Assembly: GCA_029247315.1 (NCBI GenBank)
Contig: JAQWLM010000069.1
Span: 6,217-70,216, forward strand
Length of the DNA stretch: 64,000 bases
Direction: 5' to 3'
Source of the DNA: AAA164-E04 sp014239995
Lineage (GTDB): Bacteria > Verrucomicrobiota > Verrucomicrobiia > Limisphaerales > AAA164-E04
The first letter of the stretch is position 1, and each line of letters opens with the position of its first letter. Position numbers and translations under genes: made by a program. Of this stretch, positions 18,197-26,948 are shown piece after piece. Under the pieces are notes generated by a model. That model was given only the letters and a program-made list of their open reading frames with translations, was not told the DNA's origin and made no database searches.

Positions 18197-19132
18197 CTAT
18201 CGAAGAAAGTCCATGAGGGAACGATTCATGATCTTCGCACCACTCTGCAGAGCTGCCTGATAGGCATACTGCACTTCATTGAGACGCACGATGGTCGCTG
18301 CAATGTCGGCGTCACCTTCCTTGGATATCATGCCCGAGATCGCGAATTCCTGGTCGTTGAGAGTGGCAAGATACGTCTCCATGCGGGCCTGCATGGTACC
18401 TGATATCCCCATGAAATGGATCAAGTGATCCTCATCGGCCTGAAGCCGTTGGATATCGGTTTCCTGAATGGCCTGGACATCCGCTGTCAGGAGATGATCG
18501 CGCAGGCTGATCAGGTCACGAAAAAGATCCACGTCCTGGCCAGCATCCTGCAGAAGCCCCGTCTCACTGCCGGTACCATCATTGCCACCGACCCATTGAG
18601 CCGAGAGAGTGGTCCCGGGAGCCACCTCGATGGAGGAAGTGCTGGCATTGCCATTGAAGGAAACGCCCGTGATACGGTCAGAGGCATCCCGAGTCACTTC
18701 AAAAGGCAGGGTGTCTGATGCCGTCCCTGAAAGAAGGTACTTGCCGCTGAATCGCGTGTTTCCAAGGGATACGGCCTGCTCGATGAGACCATCAAGCTCG
18801 GTAGCATAAACATTGAGCGATTCCTCGGACCACGTGCCATCCGCCTGAACGGCAATCTCATTGGCGCGATTGGAAAGTGTCTTGAGCGATTGCAGCAGGC
18901 CCGTGTTGCTTGTGGCGATATCCTGTTGTGTCTCGATATTATTCCTGTACTGGTTGAGAGCCGATTTCTCCGCTTGCCACAGCATGACCTTGCGCGCGGC
19001 ACCAGGATCATCCGAAGCCTCGTTCAACCGCAGTCCGGTGGAAACCTGGTTCTGAAGCTTCTGCTGCTGTTCCGTCAATTTCCCAAGTTGGCCCAACAAG
19101 GCCTGGGGATACATCTGTGTGCTTACTCTCAT
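18197..19132 (-). CDS. flgL: FlgL, hook-filament junction protein
   Basis: A 311-residue HAP3. Flagellin-like ends form the coiled core: residues 1-70 include 'STGLRLNEASDDPGAARKV', typical of the FlgL/flagellin N-terminus, and the C-terminal helix has 'LNEVQYAYQAALQSGAKIM'. It caps the hook with FlgK so that flagellin can assemble. It is the last gene of the flgF-flgL operon, 12 bases after flgK. Length fits the family. Confidence 0.92.
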   Translation of the reverse strand: MRVSTQMYPQALLGQLGKLTEQQQKLQNQVSTGLRLNEASDDPGAARKVMLWQAEKSALNQYRNNIETQQDIATSNTGLLQSLKTLSNRANEIAVQADGTWSEESLNVYATELDGLIEQAVSLGNTRFSGKYLLSGTASDTLPFEVTRDASDRITGVSFNGNASTSSIEVAPGTTLSAQWVGGNDGTGSETGLLQDAGQDVDLFRDLISLRDHLLTADVQAIQETDIQRLQADEDHLIHFMGISGTMQARMETYLATLNDQEFAISGMISKEGDADIAATIVRLNEVQYAYQAALQSGAKIMNRSLMDFLR

Positions 19133-19144
19133 AATGAATTTACG

Positions 19145-20557
19145 TCATCGACCCATGGTCAGGACCGTGGAAAGCATGTCATCCACGATGGTCACCAGGC
19201 GAGCAGAGGCCTCGAAAGCCCGCTGATACTTGACAAGTTGAGTCATTTCTTCATCCAGTGAAACGCCACTGATCGAATCGCGTTGTCGTTCCATCAACGA
19301 TTCCATGGCCTGTTGATCCTCCAAAGCATTACGTGTGCTTTGCAGGGTTCTTCCAACGCGCGCTACCATATCGGCATGAGCCTCAATGTAGGTGCGTTCA
19401 CCAAGAGCCTCCCTGGGGGACTCAATGGCTGAAATCATCGCAGCAATCGTCTCGTTATTGCCAGGTTCACCCACGCTGTTGGAGGCTTGAAGCCACTCTG
19501 GATGATCCAAAAGTTCCTTATTCACACGAATATCCGAGGCGTTGTTTCCCTGAAAAAGGGAGCGCCCGTTGGAGTCATCAAGGGCAAAACCCTGGTCATG
19601 TATCTGGTTCAGCGTCTGCATGAGATCCTCTGCCAGGGCATTGATGTCAGAGCGCATCTCACTGAGCACGCTGCCCCTGACTTCAAGAATACCTCCCAGA
19701 CGCCCCTCGGCAGGGACGAATGCATCGCCACCGGGTTGCCAGTTCAGGGAAGGAGCACCCTGTGCGCCGGATTGAACCGTCAGATTCGAAATGAGCGTCT
19801 CTCCTTCAACAACGGAAATGCCATTGACCTGGAGCAATAATCGACCATTGGCATCGGTGCTCACGTTGGTCGGCAGCATGGTACTCAGGGTCTCCAGGGC
19901 TTTGACGCGCTGATCCCTCAAGTCGTTGGCGGAATGTGAACCCCCGCGCTCCGCCTTTTGGATCGACTGATTGAGCGCTGCAATCTGACTTATCACCTGA
20001 TTGGTCTCGTCAACACGTGAAGACAACTCCTCGTCCCACCGCACTTCAAGGTCCGAGATCTGACCATCCATGTTCCTTAATTGAGAAGTAAGTGCGTCAG
20101 CGGCGTCCAGGAACATATGGCGTGAAGTCCTTGAAGTCGGGTCTCCTGATACGTCATGCATGGTTCCAATAAGATCTGAGAAGAGGGCATTTAATCCCGA
20201 TGCCCCACCATTTTCTGCACCTCCCTGACCAAAGGGATTCAAAACGGAGCCCATGCCAGCCTGGATGTACTCGAGACCGGTCAGGCGTGATTCAAGAAAA
20301 CCCGTCACTGATTTTTCAGATCGAATCTGTGCATCCAGAATCTGATCACGAACCTGTTGCACCGAAACCATTCCCACACCGGTGCCCTGAGAATCCTGGC
20401 CGGCCTCGACCTGGTAGGTGGAAGCCACCTCGATCCTCTGGCGGGAGAAGTTTGGGTTGTTGACGTTGGCCAGATTATGGCCCGTCAACTCCAAACCTTT
20501 CATTTGGGTCTGCAGGGCCCGTTGTCCCATCCCTAATGTTCCCATCAATCCTGACAT
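19145..20557 (-). CDS. flgK: FlgK, hook-associated protein 1
   Basis: A 470-residue HAP1. The N-terminal rod/hook signature ('LELTGHNLANVNNPNFSRQR') and the C-terminal motif 'LVKYQRAFEASARLV' are both clear. FlgK forms the first ring of the hook-filament junction. The ATG at 20557 follows the flgN stop by 48 bases. It sits between flgN, its export chaperone, and flgL, as is usual. Confidence 0.93.
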   Translation of the reverse strand: MSGLMGTLGMGQRALQTQMKGLELTGHNLANVNNPNFSRQRIEVASTYQVEAGQDSQGTGVGMVSVQQVRDQILDAQIRSEKSVTGFLESRLTGLEYIQAGMGSVLNPFGQGGAENGGASGLNALFSDLIGTMHDVSGDPTSRTSRHMFLDAADALTSQLRNMDGQISDLEVRWDEELSSRVDETNQVISQIAALNQSIQKAERGGSHSANDLRDQRVKALETLSTMLPTNVSTDANGRLLLQVNGISVVEGETLISNLTVQSGAQGAPSLNWQPGGDAFVPAEGRLGGILEVRGSVLSEMRSDINALAEDLMQTLNQIHDQGFALDDSNGRSLFQGNNASDIRVNKELLDHPEWLQASNSVGEPGNNETIAAMISAIESPREALGERTYIEAHADMVARVGRTLQSTRNALEDQQAMESLMERQRDSISGVSLDEEMTQLVKYQRAFEASARLVTIVDDMLSTVLTMGR

Positions 20558-20605
20558 ACTATCCTTTCTTTCGGTTTCCCGATCCTTCGTTCCGGGTATC
20601 CAAGT

Positions 20606-21103
20606 TCAGCAAAAATGTTCGCAGGAAAAACCACCCGACAGGGAGTTTGCCTGCATCCCTCCCCGGCCATTGTAGACATTCGGTGTCTGGTCGGGGCACA
20701 CGCTGCGAAGAAGGCCTCCCATCATTTCAATGGATCGGCTCAGCAGCATGTGATTCTGACGCGCAAGTCGAGCAATACGTTGAACTGAGCCGTTGTTGTC
20801 CTCCACCAATGCCTTCACCAGGGGTTGATAGTCCAACGGCAGCCTGGGAGTCAGTTCCTCGAAAGTCATCTCGCTTGCAAGTCCCAATGTGTTTGAAAGT
20901 TGCGCCTGCATTTCTCCACGAGCAACCTTGATTTCCTCGAGAACGGACGCCTGATGGTCAATCTGTTTGGCAGTGTCCTGAATCCCCTCGGCATCCCGCA
21001 AGAGGACAAGCTCCTGCTGACGATCGAGGAGCGCAAGCAACTCACCATACTGTTTGAGCTCGTCTCTCAACCTTTCGACCAATAGCTCCACCTGATCTAT
21101 CAT
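20606..21103 (-). CDS. flgN: FlgN-like export chaperone
   Basis: A 165-residue helical protein (residues 1-70 form a long amphipathic helix with 'LLALLDRQQELVLLRDAEGI'). This matches FlgN family proteins that hold FlgK and FlgL unfolded for export. The C-terminal 25 residues are Gly/Ser-rich and end with a Cys pair, which is unusual. It lies directly upstream of flgK and overlaps the flgJ stop by 4 bases (ATGA). Called by both sequence style and position. Confidence 0.8.
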   Translation of the reverse strand: MIDQVELLVERLRDELKQYGELLALLDRQQELVLLRDAEGIQDTAKQIDHQASVLEEIKVARGEMQAQLSNTLGLASEMTFEELTPRLPLDYQPLVKALVEDNNGSVQRIARLARQNHMLLSRSIEMMGGLLRSVCPDQTPNVYNGRGGMQANSLSGGFSCEHFC

Positions 21104-21519
21104 GCATCCTCCTCCGTTACGGACGTGTCATCGACGGCGCTCGGTGCCACGGGTTGGTTGGAAACCTGATGTTGAAACATGGTTGCAAAATCCACCTGAT
21201 TAGAGGCACTGATCGTGTGAGCCAGGGAATCCATCATCATATCGCCGTAGATGGCAGAGGGACCCTTGGAGGGAAACAGGCTGGAGCCACCCAAGGATTG
21301 CTGCATGCCCTTGATCACCTGCTTGACCAGCATGGCCTCAAATTCCTTGGAAAGTTCCGCCACTTTTTCAGATTCCGTCTTGGTGCTGTCCGAGGCGATG
21401 CCTGCAAGGTTCGCCTGCATACCGAAGGACTCACTTAAGTGACTCGCGGAGTGATGTGGCGCTATCGAAGACAAAGGATTCATGGATTTTAATATCTTGA
21501 AAAGATCGGCGATGCTCAC
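21100..21519 (-). CDS. flgJ: FlgJ-like rod-binding protein, no hydrolase domain
   Basis: A 139-residue protein containing the rod-binding domain ('ELSKEFEAMLVKQVIKGM', residues about 54-71, and a downstream 'YGDMMMDSLA'). The C-terminal glucosaminidase domain of enterobacterial FlgJ is missing, as in many bacteria where a separate enzyme opens the wall. The start is GTG at 21519, overlapping the flgI stop in a GTGA. It is a scaffold for rod assembly in the periplasm. Confidence 0.87.
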   Translation of the reverse strand: MSIADLFKILKSMNPLSSIAPHHSASHLSESFGMQANLAGIASDSTKTESEKVAELSKEFEAMLVKQVIKGMQQSLGGSSLFPSKGPSAIYGDMMMDSLAHTISASNQVDFATMFQHQVSNQPVAPSAVDDTSVTEEDA

Positions 21520-22643
21520 TGATAGACAATCTCGGCCTGGAGGGCACCGATTTTCTCCATCGCCTGGAAAATGGATATGATGGCAGGGCTATCAATACCC
21601 AGTGAGTTCAGGGACTGGGCCACTTCCTGGATGGTTGGCATATCATCCATTGGTACAAGCCCAGTATCCTTTGTGTCGACCGTAGCATCCGTTGCGTTGG
21701 TCACGACGGCTTCAGCGGCAGCCGGTGCCAGTGCTCCGGGCATGGCCACATTCTGTTGGTTGGCAATACTGATGGTGACTTCCCCGACTGCAATGGCACA
21801 GCTGGATATCTTGACCGCGGAGGTCGCCAGAATGATGCCTGTTTTCTCGCTGATCAGGACACGTGCCCGCAGATCGGGTGTGAATGTAAGGGGCTCGATC
21901 TGTGCGAGATAACCCACGAAATTGGACATGTTCTTATTGGGAATACTGACACGCACATAGCGTGCATTCTCAGGGGAGGCGGGATTCTCTTCATACTCGG
22001 CGTTGATGGCACTGGCAATGCGAAAAGCATTGGCATAGTCTGGCTGGGCAAGCTCAAGCTCAAAATAGGCACCCTCCGGGGATTGCTTGACCACCGTCTG
22101 TTCAGGCACCTCGGTAACCACGCGGGCGCCCTTGATAATCTGCCCCACCAATGGATGGTTTTTGGTAATGGAAGCCCCGCCGGCACCTGAGGAACCTGCG
22201 CTGAAGCCGCCCACAGAAATAGGCCCCTGCACCGTTGCATAAGCAGTGATCTGGTCAGGTCCATAAAGCAGCGTCCGTAACAAAGTACCTCCACGCAGGG
22301 ACTTGGCATCACCCATGGAGGAAATGGTGACATCCACCATGGATCCGACCTTCTCGCTGGAGGAAATCAGGGCCTGAACTTCCACAATGGCAACGTTCTT
22401 GGACTGGATGGAGTCGGGCGGCACCAGGATGTTGTTTCGTTTCAATAAATTCGAAAAAGCCTGAAGCGTGTACGTCTGGCTGCGATCCCCGTCGCCAGCA
22501 AGGCCCACAACCAAGCCAATGCCAGAAACACCGTAATCGGAAATTCCACGCACATGCGTGACGTCCTTGATACGGGTCGTGACGCCACCTAGAAGTGTCT
22601 CGCCCATCAACAAACCAATGATTATCCAGTGATAAAAGTGCAT
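21516..22643 (-). CDS. flgI: FlgI, P-ring protein
   Basis: A 375-residue secreted protein with a signal peptide and family blocks such as 'RIKDVTHVRGISDYGVSGIGLVVGL', beginning near residue 24, and 'LVPPDSIQSKNVAIVEV'. It forms the periplasmic P-ring, the bushing round the rod in peptidoglycan. Length is typical. FlgA, its chaperone, is encoded two genes upstream. Confidence 0.95.
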   Translation of the reverse strand: MHFYHWIIIGLLMGETLLGGVTTRIKDVTHVRGISDYGVSGIGLVVGLAGDGDRSQTYTLQAFSNLLKRNNILVPPDSIQSKNVAIVEVQALISSSEKVGSMVDVTISSMGDAKSLRGGTLLRTLLYGPDQITAYATVQGPISVGGFSAGSSGAGGASITKNHPLVGQIIKGARVVTEVPEQTVVKQSPEGAYFELELAQPDYANAFRIASAINAEYEENPASPENARYVRVSIPNKNMSNFVGYLAQIEPLTFTPDLRARVLISEKTGIILATSAVKISSCAIAVGEVTISIANQQNVAMPGALAPAAAEAVVTNATDATVDTKDTGLVPMDDMPTIQEVAQSLNSLGIDSPAIISIFQAMEKIGALQAEIVYQ

Positions 22644-22666
22644 ACCTTGAAATTAAAAAAACAGCA

Positions 22667-23308
22667 TTAAAATGGATTGACCTTGTCCCAGACCTTGGTG
22701 AACCAGCCTCGCTTGGTGTTGTCAGTCAAGGAACCCTTGGACGCAAATTGGATGGTCACATCGGCAAGGTTGTAACTGTAAACGGTATTTCCCGAGCTGA
22801 TATCTGCTTCGCGCACCACGCCTCGCAGCACGACATCCTGGGACTCTCCGCTGAAGGAGGTTTTCTGAGCCCCCTCCACGAGATATTGACGGTTGGGCAA
22901 CATATCCACCACACGCACAGAGAGCCGTGTCGTGATCTTTTCGGTGCTGCTCACATTGCCACCACCCTCGAAATCACTGGATGCATTGAGTTTCATGGAG
23001 GGCATCTGACCCCGTTTGGTAAGCAATCCACTGGCGGTCGGATTGAAGAGAAAGGCATCGATGCCGGCATCCACCCCGGTCTTTTTGCTGCTCTTGCTGG
23101 AGGTGTTCTTGCTGGCCGTCTTGTTTTCCTGAATGATCACCGTCAGGATATCTCCTATCTGGCGTGCACGCACATCGGAAATGAGCGAGGCAACCTGGTC
23201 ATTCCAGGCAGCCTGGGCCCCAGCCCTCCATGTGGCTTGCGGAAGCACCAACAGCACCGCCCCAAGGACAACGAGGCTCCTATTGAATAAAAACTGAATT
23301 TTCGTCAT
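22667..23308 (-). CDS. flgH: FlgH, L-ring protein
   Basis: About 213 residues with a signal peptide. The family signature 'ARQIGDILTVIIQENKTASK' is present, as is the C-terminal 'VVREADISSGNTVYSYNLAD'. It forms the outer-membrane L-ring. I chose the ATG at 23308 because AGGGGAG lies 7 bases upstream; a TTG two codons earlier is less likely. No lipobox is obvious, although FlgH is usually a lipoprotein. Its start overlaps the flgA end by 29 bases. Confidence 0.92.
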   Translation of the reverse strand: MTKIQFLFNRSLVVLGAVLLVLPQATWRAGAQAAWNDQVASLISDVRARQIGDILTVIIQENKTASKNTSSKSSKKTGVDAGIDAFLFNPTASGLLTKRGQMPSMKLNASSDFEGGGNVSSTEKITTRLSVRVVDMLPNRQYLVEGAQKTSFSGESQDVVLRGVVREADISSGNTVYSYNLADVTIQFASKGSLTDNTKRGWFTKVWDKVNPF

Positions 23309-24011
23309 AGACAACTCCCCTGAGGGGTTTTTTGGATTCGAGATTTCGAAGGCGCACCGTCTGCCCGGGTGCCGCTTCTTCCATCACCTCCACCTTGAGG
23401 TTGATCTGGAGAAGTCCGCGTCTGAGGTATGCCGTGACAAGGTCGCCACGTTTCACAACGGGCATGAGCCTCACATGGCGCTCGGTAAGAATATGTCCCC
23501 TCAAAAGAGTGTAGTGCACCTCATAAATCGAGACGTCTGCCGCAGGATCCAGAGGCATGGCATTTTCCGAAAGCACATCGCGTATCTCGAGAGAGAGATC
23601 ATCCAGGGTCACCTGCTGTCCCCGATTCAGGCGCCTCGATGAAACGAGCACCTCCCGCAAAATCTGGATCTCCACGGGAACGGAAGCCGTCTGTATGAGC
23701 TCACCATTGACGCTCAAGGTATATCGCAACATGAGACGTGAGCGCAAACCAGTGGCCGGAGGCGTGGCCAAGACCAGCTCGCTCACCCCATCAGGAATGT
23801 GAAGATCGGTAAATGGACGGAGCAATGACACCTTGAATACACCCTTTTCCCTGGGATATTCCACCGCCAGGGCCTCGGCCAGATACTGACCCAGGTGTTC
23901 CCCGGTAAAGACCACTGATTTTGCTGCCGGGGCCACCACCTCTGCGGACCTGAGTGGGCAAATCGCCATGACGGTCAGCAACAAGATCATACTGAAGTTC
24001 TGTCGGATCAT
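23280..24011 (-). CDS. flgA: FlgA, P-ring assembly chaperone
   Basis: A 243-residue secreted protein. The C-terminal SAF/FlgA domain (about 110-240) contains 'RRLNRGQQVTLDDLSLEIRD', 'LLRGHILTERHVRLMPVVKRGD' and 'LRNLESKKPLRGVVYDENSV', all typical. It assists FlgI polymerisation in the periplasm. Placed between flgG and flgH, as in many flagellar operons. Confidence 0.93.
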   Translation of the reverse strand: MIRQNFSMILLLTVMAICPLRSAEVVAPAAKSVVFTGEHLGQYLAEALAVEYPREKGVFKVSLLRPFTDLHIPDGVSELVLATPPATGLRSRLMLRYTLSVNGELIQTASVPVEIQILREVLVSSRRLNRGQQVTLDDLSLEIRDVLSENAMPLDPAADVSIYEVHYTLLRGHILTERHVRLMPVVKRGDLVTAYLRRGLLQINLKVEVMEEAAPGQTVRLRNLESKKPLRGVVYDENSVFIQ

Positions 24012-24024
24012 ATCAAAAATCTAC

Positions 24025-24813
24025 TTATCTCCTGAGGTTGTTGGTCATGTTCATCATCTCATCGGCAGTCTTCACCGCCTTGGAATTCACCTCAAAGGCC
24101 CGCTGGGCAATGATCATGTTCACCATTTCCTCGATGACCTTGACATTGGATTTCTCCAGAGCACCCTGATTCAGTCCACCAAAACCATTCTCATTGGGAA
24201 TGCCGGCAATTCCCTCACCCGAGGCCTGGTTTTCCCTGTAGAGATTGCGCCCCATGTTCTCAAGCCCAGCGGGATTGCGAAAGCGGAAGAGATTGATCTG
24301 CCCCAGTTCCTCCACCAGTTCGGCATCACCGACCAGGGCGGAAACATTTCCATTGGGAGATATCTCGAGTCTGAGAGTGCCTTCTGGAACCAGGAACGGC
24401 ATATCAATTTCAAGGCCATCGCTGGTCACCACGTTACCCTCGGCGGTAACCTTGAAGGCACCGTCCCGGGTGTAGGCATATTGTCCCCCGGGCAAGTTGA
24501 CACGGAAAAACCCGTCCCCCTGAATCGCTACATTGTACATGTCCCCGGTTTGCACCATTTCACCGGTTGTAAAAATCTTGGCAGTGGCTACCGCCTGGGA
24601 GCCGTGTCCCACCTGGATGCCCGTGGGCAACTCATTTCCATCGCCCTGCGCGGATCCGGCATTACGGGTAGACTGATAGAGAAGATCCTGAAACTCGATC
24701 TTGCTTTTCTTGAAACCGGTTGTCTGGACATTGGCAAGGTTATTGGCAATGACATCGAGGCTCATCTGCTGACTCTGCATGCCAGCGGCGGAGGAATGTA
24801 AGGCTCTGATCAT
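24025..24813 (-). CDS. flgG: FlgG, distal rod protein
   Basis: A 262-residue rod protein with the standard N-terminus ('MIRALHSSAAGMQSQQMSLD', then 'VIANNLANVQTTGFKKS') and C-terminus ('EEMVNMIIAQRAFEVNSKAV'). Length matches FlgG closely. It makes the distal rod that crosses the periplasm to the L/P rings. It directly follows flgF. Confidence 0.95.
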   Translation of the reverse strand: MIRALHSSAAGMQSQQMSLDVIANNLANVQTTGFKKSKIEFQDLLYQSTRNAGSAQGDGNELPTGIQVGHGSQAVATAKIFTTGEMVQTGDMYNVAIQGDGFFRVNLPGGQYAYTRDGAFKVTAEGNVVTSDGLEIDMPFLVPEGTLRLEISPNGNVSALVGDAELVEELGQINLFRFRNPAGLENMGRNLYRENQASGEGIAGIPNENGFGGLNQGALEKSNVKVIEEMVNMIIAQRAFEVNSKAVKTADEMMNMTNNLRR

Positions 24814-24843
24814 AATCGTCGAAAAAAATTAAATGCGTTACTA

Positions 24844-25614
24844 TTAGATGGGTTTTCCGAGCTCGCTGATGAGCTGGCCCAGGCGCTGGTCATGCTGTTG
24901 AATCACGCGGTGGTTGGCCTCATGCCCGCGCATGACCTGGATCATCCGAGTCATCTCTTCCAAGGCTGAAACATTACTCTGTTCCAGATGCTTGTGCTGA
25001 AAATTAGGGGAATTTACGGCAACGGGATCCACGTTATCAGGGTCCACCAGGACAAAAATTCCGCCCCCAATGGATTGAATCTGGCTCATGTCATCAAAGG
25101 TCACGGCCGTGATTTGCTGCCCCGTATCGACACCTCTTTCACTCAAGGAACCGTTGGGGGCCACATCGAAATCAAGACCGGTGTCCTGGTCGATGTTCAC
25201 CGGGCCGTTCCGCCCTATGAGTGGATATCCATCCTTTTTGGTGACAAGGTCCCCGAGCTCATTCAATTTAAACTCTCCATCCCGCGTGTAGGCGGTGGAG
25301 CCATCGTCCATCTGGAGTTCAAAGAAACCCTCCACGCCCAGGGCCAGGTCCGTTGCAATCCCGGTTTGCTTGATGAAGCCCCGTGTCTCGTGGTCCACGG
25401 TGCTTACGCCCGCTGGCATGAGGTAGTTGGTAGACACGACACTCTCATCCGTGGAAACCATCGGGGCGGGAAGCCCCGTATCCTCGGCCTTGAGTGTGAA
25501 CACCGTCTTCCTGAAACCAGGCACACCGGCAGCACTCATGTTATCAGCAATGGTTGCGTGCCATTGCTCATAAGCCTGCATTGCCGAAGCTGCCTGGTGG
25601 ATACTGATATTCAT
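24844..25614 (-). CDS. flgF: FlgF, proximal rod protein
   Basis: 257 residues from the ATG at 25614; a TTG five codons earlier would lie over the promoter and is rejected. Rod-type ends are present but somewhat diverged ('MNISIHQAASAMQAYEQWHA' and 'EEMTRMIQVMRGHEANHRVI'). The central block with 'TAYTRDGEFKLNELGDLVTK' is shared by FlgF/FlgG. It is the first gene of its operon, only about 16 bases after the -12 element, so the mRNA leader is very short. Confidence 0.9.
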   Translation of the reverse strand: MNISIHQAASAMQAYEQWHATIADNMSAAGVPGFRKTVFTLKAEDTGLPAPMVSTDESVVSTNYLMPAGVSTVDHETRGFIKQTGIATDLALGVEGFFELQMDDGSTAYTRDGEFKLNELGDLVTKKDGYPLIGRNGPVNIDQDTGLDFDVAPNGSLSERGVDTGQQITAVTFDDMSQIQSIGGGIFVLVDPDNVDPVAVNSPNFQHKHLEQSNVSALEEMTRMIQVMRGHEANHRVIQQHDQRLGQLISELGKPI

Positions 25615-25629
25615 ACCGACTTCAAACAA

Positions 25630-25645
25630 AGCAAAAGATGTGCCA
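25630..25645 (-). promoter_or_regulatory. Sigma-54 (-24/-12) promoter of flgF operon
   Basis: Read on the - strand: TGGCACATCTTTTGCT. GG and GC are separated by exactly 10 bases and the -24 half (TGGCAC) is a perfect consensus. Transcription is expected to begin near 25619, a few bases before flgF. A factor-independent terminator lies just upstream, so this starts a new unit. Confidence 0.88.
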
Positions 25646-25722
25646 AGCCTTTTTTATGCTTATTATCAACGACTTATGAATCAATCAAAACAACAGGGCG
25701 GCAAGTATGTCTACGGGGTAAG

Positions 25723-25757
25723 AAAAAAATGCCCACCCCCAGGAGGCTTGCCGGGGG
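25723..25757 (-). terminator. Rho-independent terminator after the motAB end of the long operon
   Basis: On the - strand a CCCCC / GGGGG stem (plus one inner pair) is followed within a few bases by TTTTTTT. It lies about 90 bases past the last gene of the long operon and before the sigma-54 promoter of flgF, cleanly separating the two units. Confidence 0.75.
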
Positions 25758-25846
25758 AGCGGATCAACAGCAGGCACCAGACACAGGGGAAAAACCAATT
25801 GCCGTCGCTGATGGGAAGATTCCCAAAGGATGGCAGGGTGATCGCA

Positions 25847-26143
25847 TCAGGAGGGATACTTGCAGTCCAGCACAATGCTTTGACCACAGGAACAAAGGAC
25901 ACGGATCTGGGTGATTTTTTCACCCTCCCGGTCCAGCAGGATGCGCGGCTCCTGGCAGGTGGATTCATGCGCCTCTGTCTTCGCAGCCGGAGGTGGCGCT
26001 GCTACCGAACCCGGATTGGAATCCGGCTCCTTGACCGGGGATGATGAGGGGCTCCCGGGCGGCTTTTCAGTGGAAAGATCTTCAAAGGAAGATGTTTTCA
26101 AGCTTTCGGCCAGCGAACTTAGTGGAATAAAATCATGACTCAT
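25847..26143 (-). CDS. Small protein with C-terminal CxC motif, after motB
   Basis: 98 residues from the ATG at 26143 (a start six codons earlier is possible). The first two thirds are Ser/Pro/Lys-rich and probably disordered. The last 25 residues contain I-R-V-L-C-S-C-G-Q-S-I-V-L-D-C, a compact three-cysteine element that could bind metal. No family recognised. It is the last gene of the long flagellar operon, 25 bases after motB. A stator-linked or regulatory role is only inferred from position. Confidence 0.6.
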   Translation of the reverse strand: MSHDFIPLSSLAESLKTSSFEDLSTEKPPGSPSSSPVKEPDSNPGSVAAPPPAAKTEAHESTCQEPRILLDREGEKITQIRVLCSCGQSIVLDCKYPS

Positions 26144-26168
26144 TGGGCTATCTCCAATCACTTGGGCA

Positions 26169-26888
26169 TCATGGTTTGCTGCGAAACCAGAGGTCGACCC
26201 GGTTGTTCAATTCATTGGTGGGTTCCTGGTCATCCAGAGGCTTGGAATCTCCAAAACCCCCGATCTTGACAACCTTCCGCGCAACAATCCCTTCATCGAT
26301 CAACTTCTTACGCGTGACGATCGCACGCTGTGCGGACAAGGCCCACGTGTCACTTCCATCCGGCGCTCCGGCAGCAGACTGGTGGGTATGCCCTTCTATC
26401 TCAAGGTCAAACTGCCTGTACTGGTCGATCGTGAAGGCAAGGTTGCCGAGGATCCAGTCCCCTTGCTCGGTAAACTCGGTAGTGTCCGCCTTGAAAATGG
26501 GCTGGGTGGATTGATTGAAAACGGTCAGGCGCACGCCATCGGGTGTGAACTTCAACTTGAAGAGATCCTTGTTGGCGGCCAGGGCCGGGTCCTCCTCCAG
26601 CGCCCTTATCAGGTCCTGGTTCATTTTACGCAGCAGGAGCAGTTCCGTTGCGTCAGCCGAGGTGAAGTTACCCTCCCCCTTGGCCTGTTGTATGATTTCA
26701 TTGGGCAGCAGGCCGGAGGAACGGCTCGAGACAGGATGATACCGTGCCTGCGAGGTACCTTCATTGAAATACTTGGCCACGGCTTCCTTGACCTTGGGAT
26801 CGGCATTGACCAGCCAGAGCACCATGAAGAAGGCCATCATGGCCGTGGTGAAATCCGCGTAGGCAACCTTCCAGGATCCACTCGCCAT
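26169..26888 (-). CDS. motB: MotB, stator protein
   Basis: 239 residues. One N-terminal transmembrane helix (about 9-30) carries Asp12 in Y-A-D-F-T-T-A-M-M, the conserved proton-binding residue of MotB. A plug/linker follows, then an OmpA-like peptidoglycan-binding domain (about 120-235, 'LEIEGHTHQSAAG', 'ALSAQRAIVTRKKLIDEGI'). With MotA it forms the torque-generating stator. Asp plus 'YADFTTAMMAF' suggests a proton-driven motor, but this is not decisive. Confidence 0.93.
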   Translation of the reverse strand: MASGSWKVAYADFTTAMMAFFMVLWLVNADPKVKEAVAKYFNEGTSQARYHPVSSRSSGLLPNEIIQQAKGEGNFTSADATELLLLRKMNQDLIRALEEDPALAANKDLFKLKFTPDGVRLTVFNQSTQPIFKADTTEFTEQGDWILGNLAFTIDQYRQFDLEIEGHTHQSAAGAPDGSDTWALSAQRAIVTRKKLIDEGIVARKVVKIGGFGDSKPLDDQEPTNELNNRVDLWFRSKP

Positions 26889-26948
26889 GTTACAGCCCCC
26901 TCCCCGCAGCAGTCATCCCCTCATGGGTATGGTAATATACCGATTCCA

